DNA of 7,881 bases from Phycisphaerae bacterium (lineage in GTDB: Bacteria > Planctomycetota > Phycisphaerae > UBA1845 > Fen-1342). Within the stretch, counting starts at the first letter, position 1. Every line of letters begins with the position of its first letter. The DNA lies in the NCBI GenBank assembly GCA_022842805.1, contig JALHOX010000214.1, forward strand, positions 1-7,881. The letters run 5' to 3'. Below are positions 1 through 6,286 of this stretch, piece after piece. The position numbers were made by a program, and so were the translations under genes. The notes beneath the pieces are model-generated. The model did no database searches, was not told the origin of the DNA, and saw only the letters and a program-made list of their open reading frames with translations.

Positions 1-437
1 GGCGGGCCTTTACCGGCTCGTCGAGGAAAGTCCGAACTGGTCAGAGCACGGTGGTGGCTAACGGCCACCCGGCGCAAGCCGCGGGAAAGTGCCACAGAAA
101 TGACACCGCCGATGGCGGCGGCCCACGTGACCGTCGCACAGGCAAGGGTGAAATGGTGCGGTAAGAGCGCACCGCGCGGCCGGCGACCGTCGCGGCAAGG
201 TAAACCCCACCGCCAGCAAGCCCAAATAGGCGGCGAACGCGGACCTTCATGCGAGCGTGCGGCTTTTCCGCACGATCGACGATTCGCGGCGTGTCGGCTC
301 GACACGGAATAGTCGCGGGTAGGGTGCTTGAGCCGCGCGGCAACGCGCGGCCCAGATGAATGATCGCCGCCCGGCTTCGACCTCACTTCGTGAGGTCGCG
401 GCCGGGAGACAGAATTCGGCTTACAGGCTCGCTCTGC
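1..437 (+). ncRNA. rnpB: RNase P RNA, bacterial type A, 5' end outside window
   Basis: This is the catalytic RNA of ribonuclease P, which removes 5' leaders from pre-tRNAs. The conserved core is read directly: GAGGAAAGTCCG at 23-34, GGGAAAGTGCCACAGAAA near 83-100, AGGGTGAAATGGTGCGGTAA near 145-164, AGCAAGCCCAAATAGG at 215-230 and ACAGAATTCGGCTTA at 409-423. Helix P4 can be checked by pairing: AAG and CCGAA (28-30, 32-36) pair with TTCGG and CTT (415-422), leaving the universally bulged U at position 31. The L15 element GGTAAACCCC (199-208) carries the GGU that base-pairs with the tRNA 3' CCA. The window begins inside the P2/P3 region, so the 5' strand of P1 and about 60 bases are missing. The 3' end is estimated from spacing to the E. 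coli RNA and could be off by several bases. Open reading frames that cross this region are accidental. Confidence 0.96.
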
Positions 438-445
438 GGTTTTTT
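424..445 (+). terminator. Probable rnpB 3' end and terminator T-tract
   Basis: The expected 3' strand of helix P1 (CAGGCTCGCTCTGCGG, 424-439) runs straight into six T residues (440-445). P1 itself could act as the terminator stem, but its 5' partner lies left of the window, so the stem cannot be verified here. A partner reading roughly CCGCAGAGCGAGCC just upstream of position 1 would confirm it. Confidence 0.45.
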
Positions 446-685
446 CGATTTTCGCGACGGGGTGGGCCAATTCATGGCGGGCGCGGGGTTCCCGATCGTT
501 CGGCGGTGGCAGGCGTGCAGCGACCGGTGTCCCCGATCCGAGTCACCACCTCGAAACGCACGCCCGGCCAAAACTTCGGAGATTTTTCGAGGGCCGCGCG
601 CGATTCCTGCGTTTTCGTTGCCAGAGGCCGGTCGCCCCGCTGCGGCCGTATGGGACGAACCCGAAAAAACTCAGGAATGCGCACC

Positions 686-1906
686 ATGGAACTACGCACC
701 ATCATTGCAGCTAGCGGAGGCCTCAGTCTGGCCTTTGCCGCCATTGCCGCTATCGCCGGCGACACCTCGCCGCCCCCCGGCCCGATCGCGCCGACCTTTA
801 AGACGCTCACCGAAGTCGAGCCGCGCATCGCGATTAACGCGAACAACACGCCGGGCGACAGCGACGCGACCCCCAGCATCTTCAAGATCACGCAGCCGGG
901 GTCTTATTACCTGACCGGAAACTTGACGGGCCAGGCGGGCAAGATCGGGATCGAAATTGCCGCCAGCGATGTGACGATCGACTTGAACGGTTTCGCACTT
1001 CGGGGTGTGCCCGGGAGCTTGTCAGGAATCCACGCTTCCGTCAGCGCGAGCGGTGTCGCCGTTCGCAACGGGACGATCCGGGCGTGGGGTGCGAACGGGG
1101 TCGATCTGACCAATGCCGGCGCGACCCGGATCGAGGCCCTCACCGCGGTCGACAACGTCTGGACGGGGATCCGCGCGGGCGAAGACTGCGTTGTCACCTC
1201 CTGCGTGGCTCGCGGCAACATCGGATATGGCATCGTCGGCGGCACCGGCGCTCGGCTGAGCGACTGCAACGCTGCCCAAAATGGGGGAGCGGGTCTGTAC
1301 GCCCTAGAAGGAACGACCATTTCGGGTTGCACAGCCCGGAACAACGGCGACGTGGGCATCGGTGTTAACGGAACGGCGACTTTCCTGAACTGTGTTTCCA
1401 TTGGCAACACGGGGAGCGGATTCATTTGCGGATACGCCAGCACCTACAACGGCTGTTCGGCTCGCGACAATCAAGGTCACGGATTCTGGGTAAACGTCTC
1501 CAGCTCGGCGACCAACTGCTCGGCCAGCGAAAACAGCCTGGACGGATTCTTGGTGTGGTCCGGGTCCGTCTCGAATTGCGTCGCGGCGCAGAATGGTCGC
1601 GACGGCATCCGTCTCGATCTGGTCCGATGTTCAGCGACCGGGAACCTTTGCGAAGGTAACGGCGCGAGCGAGTCGGGGGCGGGTGTGCGGGCGACGAGCT
1701 CCACGTGCCGGATCGATTCGAACCAGGTTTCGAGCAACGACTTCGGCATCGTCGCCGTCGCGGACTGCGTCGTGGTCCGCAATAGCGCCCGCTCCAACAA
1801 CTCGAGCAACTACTCGTTTCCCGCGGGCAGCGACTACGCGCAGGTCATCAGCAACCCCGGCAACGGGTTCGTATCGACGAATCCTTGGGCGAACTTCGCG
1901 TACTAG
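686..1906 (+). CDS. Secreted right-handed parallel beta-helix repeat protein
   Basis: This 406-aa protein is predicted to be exported and to fold as a right-handed parallel beta-helix; no enzymatic activity can be assigned. ATG 686 is chosen because AGGA (673-676) lies nine bases upstream; the in-frame ATG 677 abuts that site. The frame stays open back through rnpB by chance. Residues 1-24 form a signal peptide (hydrophobic 12-22, ending AIAG). A family N-terminal block follows: GPIAPTFKTL (32-41), EPRIAIN, ITQPGSYYLTGN (68-79) and VTIDLNGF (96-103). From about residue 150 to 310 the coils repeat every 21 residues, with Cys at 173, 194, 215, 236, 257 and 278, then 298, followed by A..N.G.G. 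The C-terminus ends VSTNPWANFAY, a tail I associate with planctomycete paralogues. Such folds occur in pectate lyases and surface adhesins, but I see no polysaccharide lyase active-site pattern. It may be a structural or carbohydrate-binding surface protein. Confidence 0.87.
   Translation: MELRTIIAASGGLSLAFAAIAAIAGDTSPPPGPIAPTFKTLTEVEPRIAINANNTPGDSDATPSIFKITQPGSYYLTGNLTGQAGKIGIEIAASDVTIDLNGFALRGVPGSLSGIHASVSASGVAVRNGTIRAWGANGVDLTNAGATRIEALTAVDNVWTGIRAGEDCVVTSCVARGNIGYGIVGGTGARLSDCNAAQNGGAGLYALEGTTISGCTARNNGDVGIGVNGTATFLNCVSIGNTGSGFICGYASTYNGCSARDNQGHGFWVNVSSSATNCSASENSLDGFLVWSGSVSNCVAAQNGRDGIRLDLVRCSATGNLCEGNGASESGAGVRATSSTCRIDSNQVSSNDFGIVAVADCVVVRNSARSNNSSNYSFPAGSDYAQVISNPGNGFVSTNPWANFAY
1196..1615 (+). 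repeat. 63-base coding repeat: beta-helix coils with Cys ladder
   Basis: Residues 171-310 of the beta-helix protein form about seven consecutive coils. The consensus reads roughly xxCxAxxNxGxGxxxx, with a period of exactly 21 residues for five steps and 20 for the sixth. The DNA copies are clearly diverged, so the period is held at protein level and is not a recent tandem duplication. Just outside the array, Leu152 occupies the place expected for one more cysteine. Confidence 0.8.
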
Positions 1907-1974
1907 ACCTTCGAAGGTGTTCAAGGCGCTGTCGGGCAGAGAATGGCCCTGGTGCGATCGGCTTTTGCGGACAC

Positions 1975-1995
1975 GCCGGCCTGTCGACGGCCGGC
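1975..1995 (+). other. GC-rich inverted repeat (7-bp stem)
   Basis: GCCGGCC (1975-1981) and GGCCGGC (1989-1995) are perfect reverse complements around the 7-base loop TGTCGAC. The element sits about 70 bases beyond the stop of the beta-helix gene and 80 bases before the next start. No T-tract follows, so it is at best a non-canonical terminator or an mRNA-stabilising hairpin. In such GC-rich DNA a stem of this size can also arise by chance. Confidence 0.35.
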
Positions 1996-2075
1996 ACAGC
2001 ACGAGCCAAAAGACGCCTTGTCCGCGCGACGGCTGAGCCCGCATGGGCTTCAGACGACAGATGGGAGATCGCTAA

Positions 2076-2783
2076 ATGAATCGCCTCGTCCTCAAATTCG
2101 TCGCTGCCGCCGCGCTCGTTACGAGTGCGCTGGCCCAGTCCGACGTCGACAACACGCACAAGTACTCATGGGCCGAAAACGTCGGCTGGCTGAACTGGCG
2201 CGACGCGGGCAGTCCGACCGCCACCTCCGGCATGCGCTTGCACGACAGCTTTCTCTCCGGATTCGTCTGGGGCGAGAACATCGGCTGGATCAACCTCGGC
2301 GACGGAACGCCTGCCGACGGGGTCGCGTATGGCAACACCAGCGGCGCCGACTCCGGCGTGAACATCGATCCTGACACCGACGAGCTCTTCGGACTTGCTT
2401 GGGGCGAAAACGTCGGCTGGATCAACTTCGACGGCGGCGCCGCGGCCAACCCGCCCGAGCCGGCTCGTATCGAAAGCGGCCCCGGCGGATGCCGGCTGGC
2501 CGGCTGGGTGTGGGGCGAGAACATCGGCTGGATCAACCTTGACCACGGCACGCATTACGTCGCGCTGATCCCCGAGGCCTGCAGCGGGACGCTCGTCGGC
2601 GATATCAACTGCAACGGCTTTGTCGAAGTCGGCGACATCGGCGGCTTTGTACTCGCGCTCACCAACCCCGCGGCTTACGCCGCCCAGTATCCGAGCTGCG
2701 ACATTCAGAACGCCGACACGAACGGCGACGGTTTCGTGACGGTGGCGGATATCGGGGCATTTGTGCAGTTGCTGGTGCCCTAA
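2076..2783 (+). CDS. Secreted WGENxGWIN-repeat protein with dockerin-like C-terminus
   Basis: This 235-aa exported protein has no recognised enzyme domain. ATG 2076 follows GGGAG (2063-2067) at suitable spacing. Residues 1-20 are a signal peptide (K7, hydrophobic 8-19, cleavage likely after ALA). Four copies of a Trp-rich motif follow: SWAENVGWLN (31-40), VWGENIGWIN (64-73), AWGENVGWIN (108-117) and VWGENIGWIN (145-154). They are separated by 33, 44 and 37 residues. The C-terminal 60 residues hold two EF-hand-like loops of dockerin type. Loop one has ligands at D176, N178, N180 and D187; loop two has them at D214, N216, D218 and D225. Each is followed by a short helix (FVLAL and FVQLL). C179 and C208 could pair. 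Planctomycetes append this paired loop to many exported proteins without having cellulosomes, so a surface-retention or calcium-dependent stabilising role is more likely than cohesin binding. The repeats may make a small Trp-lined beta repeat fold; their ligand is unknown. Confidence 0.88.
   Translation: MNRLVLKFVAAAALVTSALAQSDVDNTHKYSWAENVGWLNWRDAGSPTATSGMRLHDSFLSGFVWGENIGWINLGDGTPADGVAYGNTSGADSGVNIDPDTDELFGLAWGENVGWINFDGGAAANPPEPARIESGPGGCRLAGWVWGENIGWINLDHGTHYVALIPEACSGTLVGDINCNGFVEVGDIGGFVLALTNPAAYAAQYPSCDIQNADTNGDGFVTVADIGAFVQLLVP
2166..2537 (+). repeat. Four coding repeats of the WGENxGWIN motif
   Basis: The motif occurs at residues 31, 64, 108 and 145 of the protein. Copies two and four share a perfect 29-base identity at the DNA level (2268-2296 and 2511-2539). 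Copy three (from 2400) differs at only a few bases across the same stretch. Copy one (from 2166) is the most diverged. The residues between motifs are not conserved, so only the Trp-rich core repeats. Identity at synonymous positions suggests recent duplication or gene conversion between copies, although strong codon bias may contribute. Confidence 0.85.
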
Positions 2784-2889
2784 GGGTGGCGGTCGGCGAA
2801 TCGCTGTCGGTTGCCCCCTAACGCCGATCGGGGCGACGCGCTCTAAACTCTGACGCGACGTTCGGCGGCCGATGGAGGCCCGGACGGAC

Positions 2890-2894
2890 GGAGG
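2890..2894 (+). promoter_or_regulatory. Shine-Dalgarno GGAGG that favours a GTG start
   Basis: GGAGG directly abuts the first ATG (2895), which leaves no spacer for that codon. It lies nine bases before the in-frame GTG at 2904. Translation may therefore begin at 2904, making the hydrolase three residues shorter. Confidence 0.5.
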
Positions 2895-4445
2895 ATGGAG
2901 CGAGTGCGGAATCGCGGAAATCAAGCATTGGTTACGCGGCATAGGCTTGCCGCGTTGTCAGTCGCGTTTGCACTGATCGGCGCGGGGAGCGGCTGCTTTC
3001 GCGAGCAAGCGGTGGTTTATCGCATAGCCGGCGCGGGGCCGGCGGGCGCCGAAACGGTCACGCCGCCGAGCGGGCCCATCGCGCCGCCATTCGCGCCGAC
3101 AGCTACGCCGGCCGCGGCTGCGACATCCGCACCGGCGATTGCCTCGCCGCGAAACTTCGGTTCCACACGGCAGTGGCTGCAACGGACTCACGCCGAACTG
3201 GTGCGCCATCTACCCGCCGGCCCGCGGGAGGCGTTACTGACCGAGCAACTCGTTGACGAATCCGGCTCGCCGCGCGATGTGAACGCGTACTACGACATCG
3301 ATCCGCAGCGACTGCACACCGTGATTCACAACCTCGACGGCCTGAAACATTCGTCGCAGGCGTCGGGCACGAAGTATGCCATCGATGCGCCGGCCGATCC
3401 GTGGCCGGGGTTTCAGGATGAGTGGATTCCGATTTCGGACAAGCTCTCGCTCTCCGTCCGCATCGGCTGGGCCCGCGAGCCCGACGGCACGACACCTCGT
3501 CGAGCTCCGGCGATCGCCATTCTGCCCGGAATCTACGGCGATAACTCGGTCATGCGCACGCAGCAAATCGCGCGGGCGCTGCTGGCGGCCGGCTATCACG
3601 CGGTGGCGGTCGAGCAGCGCGGCTGTGGCCAGACCGAGAAGCGCTATCCGAAAACGCCGATGACGTTTGGCACGTTTGAAGCGGGCGACCTGCTGGCGGT
3701 TTCGGAGTGGCTGGAAGACCAGCCGCAGGTCATCGCCAGCGGGCTGATCGGCTTTTGCTGGGGCTCCAATGTGGCGCTCGTCACGGGCTGGGAAGATGGA
3801 CGCCGCGACGACGATCCGGCGATCACGCCGATGCTGCGCGAGCGGCTGCGCCCGCGCAGCGGTCGTCGGCACTTCTCAGCAGGCATTCTCGTTTTTTCCG
3901 CCTCGCTGCCGTTCGAGGAAATCTGCGAGAAAACCGCTGAAAAAGAGTGGTCGTTTCTCGGAAACCCGGTGCTGAACAAGCTTCAGAAAGAGACCCGCAC
4001 GCGGCAGACACGGCGTGGCTATCAGCCGGTGGACGGAAACTTGTGGCGCGTGATCGATGCGGAGACGGGCCGCGATGAGCGGGCCTATCCCAAAATCATG
4101 GAAGACGGGCTGCAGTACCTTCGCCTCTATCCCTATCGCGATAAGCCGTGCGGCGACAAGCTCGAAGCGATCCGCGTGCCGACGCTCATTGTGCATGGCT
4201 GCAACGACCCGCTGGTCGACGCCCAGCCGCTGGCGAACGTCATCGCCAAGACCCAAAACCCGCTGGTCGCCGCGATCGTGCTCCCCGGCGGCGGCCACGT
4301 CGGCTTCGGCCCCTATAGCTCGGAGTACTTCTATGGCCTCATTCTGCGCTTTTTTGATCCGGCCCGCGGAGCCGCGGGGTTCGAAGCTTCCGCGGCAGAA
4401 CCTCAGGACTCCATGACGGGCGCCCGTCTGAGTCCGGCCCCGTGA
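2895..4445 (+). CDS. Alpha/beta hydrolase, YheT-like, putative lipoprotein with Cys nucleophile
   Basis: This is a 516-aa alpha/beta-hydrolase-fold protein, numbered here from ATG 2895; GTG 2904 is an alternative start with better ribosome-site spacing. Residues 17-33 are hydrophobic and lead to GSGC, with Cys34 a possible lipidation site, although Gly at -3 is not a classical lipobox. A Pro/Ala-rich linker spans about 55-85. The catalytic domain (about 170-490) shows AIAILPGIYGD (206-216), QRGCGQTEKR (241-250) and the nucleophile elbow GFCWGSN (286-292) with Cys288. It also shows LIVHGCNDPLVD (431-442) with Asp438, and PGGGHVGFGP (464-473) with His468. RGCG, NP.V and GGHVGF resemble the YheT/ABHD1-3 group of esterases. 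In that group the elbow is normally GFSLGGN, so Ser-to-Cys is notable and recalls dienelactone hydrolase. The substrate is unknown; an ester, thioester or lipid acyl group is plausible. A 28-residue low-complexity tail follows the domain. It is likely anchored in a membrane facing the periplasm. Confidence 0.85.
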   Translation: MERVRNRGNQALVTRHRLAALSVAFALIGAGSGCFREQAVVYRIAGAGPAGAETVTPPSGPIAPPFAPTATPAAAATSAPAIASPRNFGSTRQWLQRTHAELVRHLPAGPREALLTEQLVDESGSPRDVNAYYDIDPQRLHTVIHNLDGLKHSSQASGTKYAIDAPADPWPGFQDEWIPISDKLSLSVRIGWAREPDGTTPRRAPAIAILPGIYGDNSVMRTQQIARALLAAGYHAVAVEQRGCGQTEKRYPKTPMTFGTFEAGDLLAVSEWLEDQPQVIASGLIGFCWGSNVALVTGWEDGRRDDDPAITPMLRERLRPRSGRRHFSAGILVFSASLPFEEICEKTAEKEWSFLGNPVLNKLQKETRTRQTRRGYQPVDGNLWRVIDAETGRDERAYPKIMEDGLQYLRLYPYRDKPCGDKLEAIRVPTLIVHGCNDPLVDAQPLANVIAKTQNPLVAAIVLPGGGHVGFGPYSSEYFYGLILRFFDPARGAAGFEASAAEPQDSMTGARLSPAP

Positions 4446-4499
4446 AGCTTGAGGCTCCTGCCGACGCGCATCAACCTTGCTGTATCCGTTCCTTGCTCC

Positions 4500-4503
4500 G
4501 GAG
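4500..4503 (+). promoter_or_regulatory. Shine-Dalgarno GGAG setting a GTG start
   Basis: GGAG lies six bases before GTG 4510. This start makes the EVE protein begin MARWLIKGDP, which is where EVE-domain proteins usually begin. The upstream in-frame TTG 4477 would add eleven residues with no family similarity that I recognise. Confidence 0.6.
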
Positions 4504-4509
4504 TGCCCC

Positions 4510-4920
4510 GTGGCCCGCTGGCTGATCAAAGGCGATCCTGCTGATTACGGCGCCGCCGATCTCGAACGCGACAAGTCCACCGCCTGGACCGGCGTGAAAA
4601 ATGCCCTCGCTCAGCGGCATCTGCGCGCGATGAAGCGCGGCGACGCCGTCCTTTTCTATCACACCGGCGACGAGAAGGCGGTCGTCGCGACGGCCAAGGT
4701 CGAGCGTGCAGCCGCCCCCGCAACGGACGCTTCCGGAGAGGAAGAGTCCACCGCCGTTCGGTTTGCGTTCGTGGGCTGGCTGGAGCGCCCGGTCGGTTTG
4801 GCCGAAATCAAGGCCGATGTCGCGTTCGCCGATTTTGCGCTGGTGCGGATCGGTCGCCTGTCGGTCATGCCGGTGACGGAGCCGCAATGGCAGCGAATCC
4901 TGGAATTGAGCGGCCGGTAG
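4510..4920 (+). CDS. EVE domain-containing protein
   Basis: This small protein of 136 aa is essentially one EVE domain, a PUA-like fold related to human THYN1/Thy28. The family is thought to bind modified nucleobases in DNA or RNA; the ligand of the stand-alone bacterial version is not firmly established. Visible family marks are W4LIKGDP near the N-terminus, W26TGVKN (W.GV.N), GDAVLFYHTGDEKAVVATAKV split across 44-64, and LVRIGRLSVMPVTEPQW (111-127) before the final helix. The length is typical of the family. The stretch at 67-82 (AAAPATDASGEEES) replaces the usual shorter loop and looks like a flexible insertion. The gene starts 64 bases after the hydrolase stop, so they could share a transcript, but the functions do not obviously connect. 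It is not next to a restriction system here. Confidence 0.87.
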   Translation: MARWLIKGDPADYGAADLERDKSTAWTGVKNALAQRHLRAMKRGDAVLFYHTGDEKAVVATAKVERAAAPATDASGEEESTAVRFAFVGWLERPVGLAEIKADVAFADFALVRIGRLSVMPVTEPQWQRILELSGR

Positions 4921-4996
4921 CGCGTGGCGGCGGCAGGGGCCGGTTTTCGAGTGTCAAGCCGTCCGGTCGGGCGTATTCTCCGAACCCTAACCCCCA

Positions 4997-5011
4997 ACGG
5001 GTAATACCCGT
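4997..5011. promoter_or_regulatory. Inverted repeat ACGGGTA-A-TACCCGT, candidate operator
   Basis: Two 7-base arms are perfect complements around a single central A. The element lies in the gap between the EVE gene and the sugar kinase, about 45 bases before a TAGAAT box and 80 before the kinase start. The two-fold symmetry and size fit a dimeric repressor site. It could also form a short hairpin behind the EVE gene, but no T-tract follows. No second copy was seen in the window. Confidence 0.35.
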
Positions 5012-5054
5012 CGCCCTCCGGCCACGCCGCGGCCCGCCCCGTGCCGAGTTCGAC

Positions 5055-5060
5055 TAGAAT
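5055..5060 (+). promoter_or_regulatory. Possible -10 box TAGAAT before the sugar kinase
   Basis: TAGAAT matches five of six bases of the bacterial -10 consensus in otherwise GC-rich DNA, 32 bases before the preferred TTG start. No convincing -35 hexamer is seen at 16-18 bases upstream, so support is weak. If it is used, the ATG at 5059 that overlaps it cannot be the start codon. Confidence 0.28.
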
Positions 5061-5081
5061 GCGGCCTGAAACTTCGCGCAC

Positions 5082-5086
5082 AGGAG
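5082..5086 (+). promoter_or_regulatory. Shine-Dalgarno AGGAG setting a TTG start
   Basis: AGGAG is five bases before TTG 5092, which yields a protein opening MRPPYTIGIDIGG. The in-frame GTG 5041 and ATG 5059 lack a comparable site and would add an Ala/Thr/Arg-rich leader ahead of the first ATP-binding strand. Confidence 0.55.
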
Positions 5087-5091
5087 CGGCT

Positions 5092-6066
5092 TTGCGACCT
5101 CCCTATACGATTGGCATCGACATCGGCGGCACCCGCGTCAAGCTCGGCTTGTGTGACGCCGACGGACGAATCCTTGCCCGCGACGCCACGCCCACGGATG
5201 CCGCCGCCGGCCCATCGGCCCTGGTGAATCGGCTCAAGCTGTTGTTGCCCGGCTTGGCGGCGCACGCCGGAATCTCCGAAGGCGACATGAAAGCGGTCGG
5301 CGTCGGCGCGCCGGGGCCGCTCGACCAGGTGCGCGGCATCGTGCGCGATGCGCCCAATCTGCCCGGCTGGCGCAACGTCCCGCTCCGCGAACTCTGCGAA
5401 AACGCTTTCGGCCGCCCGGCGAGGATCGAAAACGACGCCAACGCGGCCGCCTTCGGCGAGTTTGTCGCCGGCGCGGGGGCCGACTATTCGAGCATGGTTC
5501 TGCTCACGCTGGGCACCGGCCTGGGCAGCGGCATTGTGCTGGAAGGCCACCTCATTCGCGGTGAGCACGGCACGGCCGGCGAGTGCGGTCATATGATCAT
5601 CGAGCACGACGGTCGCCCCTGCCCCTGCGGGCAGCGCGGCTGCCTGGAGCGCTACGTCTCCGCGACCGCCGTGGTCGACCGCTTTTCCGAGGCGGTCCGC
5701 GCCGGACAGGCCAGTTCGCTCGCCAAGGCAGTGCGCGAAAATCAGCCGCTGAAGCCCGAGCAGATCGTCGCCGCCGCTCAGGCCGGAGACGCCTTAGCCG
5801 CGCGCATCTGGGACGAAACCTGCCGCTATCTCGCGGTCGCCTGCGTCAATCTGATGCGTCTGCTCGATGTCGAGTGCATCGCGCTGGGCGGCGGCGTGGC
5901 CAACGCCGGCGAGCGGCTGATCGAGCCGACCCTTGCCCATTACAAGCGGCTCGATTGGAAGATGACCGAAGACCGCCCGTTGCTGCGCATTGCAAGCCTG
6001 GGCGAAGACGCGGGCATTGTGGGCGCCGCGCTGCTGGCGCGCGAGCTGCTCACCGAGGGGAGCTAG
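5092..6066 (+). CDS. ROK family sugar kinase, probable glucokinase
   Basis: This is a 324-aa cytoplasmic kinase that transfers phosphate from ATP to a hexose, most likely glucose to glucose 6-phosphate at the entry of glycolysis. Residue numbers are from TTG 5092. The first phosphate-binding motif is IGIDIGGTRVKLGL (7-20). VGAPGPLD (71-78) and the sugar-binding GW (92-93) follow. IENDANAAAFGE (112-123) carries the catalytic base Asp115. LTLGTGLGSGIVLEG spans 138-152. The ROK zinc site is complete: ECGH (164-167, His167) with CPCGQRGCLE (177-186; Cys177, Cys179, Cys184). LGGGVANAG near the C-terminus is the adenosine motif. There is no N-terminal helix-turn-helix, so it is a kinase and not a ROK repressor. 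Length and motifs fit bacterial glucokinases; N-acetylglucosamine, N-acetylmannosamine or fructose kinase activity is not excluded. It stands about 170 bases from the EVE gene, probably in its own unit. Confidence 0.92.
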   Translation: MRPPYTIGIDIGGTRVKLGLCDADGRILARDATPTDAAAGPSALVNRLKLLLPGLAAHAGISEGDMKAVGVGAPGPLDQVRGIVRDAPNLPGWRNVPLRELCENAFGRPARIENDANAAAFGEFVAGAGADYSSMVLLTLGTGLGSGIVLEGHLIRGEHGTAGECGHMIIEHDGRPCPCGQRGCLERYVSATAVVDRFSEAVRAGQASSLAKAVRENQPLKPEQIVAAAQAGDALAARIWDETCRYLAVACVNLMRLLDVECIALGGGVANAGERLIEPTLAHYKRLDWKMTEDRPLLRIASLGEDAGIVGAALLARELLTEGS

Positions 6067-6096
6067 CCCCGCCCGGTTCGCGCCCTTGTGCCCGTA

Positions 6097-6119
6097 GCGA
6101 GATCACGGAGCGGTCTCGC
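6097..6119 (+). terminator. Hairpin after the sugar kinase, possible terminator
   Basis: GCGAGATC (6097-6104) pairs with GGTCTCGC (6112-6119) over eight base pairs, one a U-G wobble, around a 7-base loop. It starts 31 bases after the kinase stop, a usual place for a terminator. The following bases are GC-rich with no T-tract, so termination by this hairpin alone is uncertain. Confidence 0.4.
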
Positions 6120-6187
6120 GGCCCGCGGCCCGACGACCTTGCCTCGGGGCCGCGTTCCATCGGGCGAAAACACCATCGCGGATCCGA

Positions 6188-6193
6188 TACAAT
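6188..6193 (+). promoter_or_regulatory. Possible -10 box TACAAT before the small peptide gene
   Basis: TACAAT matches five of six -10 consensus bases in a 220-base gap and lies about 94 bases before ATG 6287. No clear -35 hexamer is present at the usual distance. It could drive the small peptide and phosphatase genes together. Confidence 0.25.
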
Positions 6194-6286
6194 TCCCATG
6201 GAAGACCGGCGGCAGGCGGCGCGTTCAGTCGGGCCGTGCCGCAGGCTCGCCTTGCGTTTCTTACAACCGATTCGGGAGCCCGCTCG

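Noticed and set aside
356..685. In-frame extension of the beta-helix reading frame back into rnpB
   Set aside because: It overlaps the conserved 3' domain of RNase P RNA, the added residues look like random GC-rich translation, and a signal peptide with a ribosome site starts at 686.
438..685. Search for a small gene or riboswitch between rnpB and the beta-helix gene
   Set aside because: I found no frame with a ribosome site and family features, and no conserved RNA motif that I recognise. It probably holds only the promoter and leader of the beta-helix gene.
1907..1918. Palindrome ACCTTCGAAGGT immediately after the beta-helix stop codon
   Set aside because: It is a perfect 12-base palindrome, but as RNA it gives only a four-pair stem with no T-tract. 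It is too short to call a terminator, and no regulator site is suggested by its position.
2784..2894. Possible terminator or promoter between the repeat protein and the hydrolase
   Set aside because: Pairing of GGGTGGC with GTTGCCC needs several wobble pairs, and TAAACT is a poor -10 match without a -35. Neither is strong enough to annotate.
2166..2942. 258-residue open frame on the - strand
   Set aside because: It is antisense to the WGENxGWIN repeat gene and has no recognisable domain; it is an effect of codon bias.
3876..4529. 217-residue open frame on the - strand
   Set aside because: It is the complement of the hydrolase catalytic domain and has no independent support.
4986..4995. CCCTAACCCC, telomere-like run
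   Set aside because: It is a single short occurrence in an intergenic gap with no tandem repetition.
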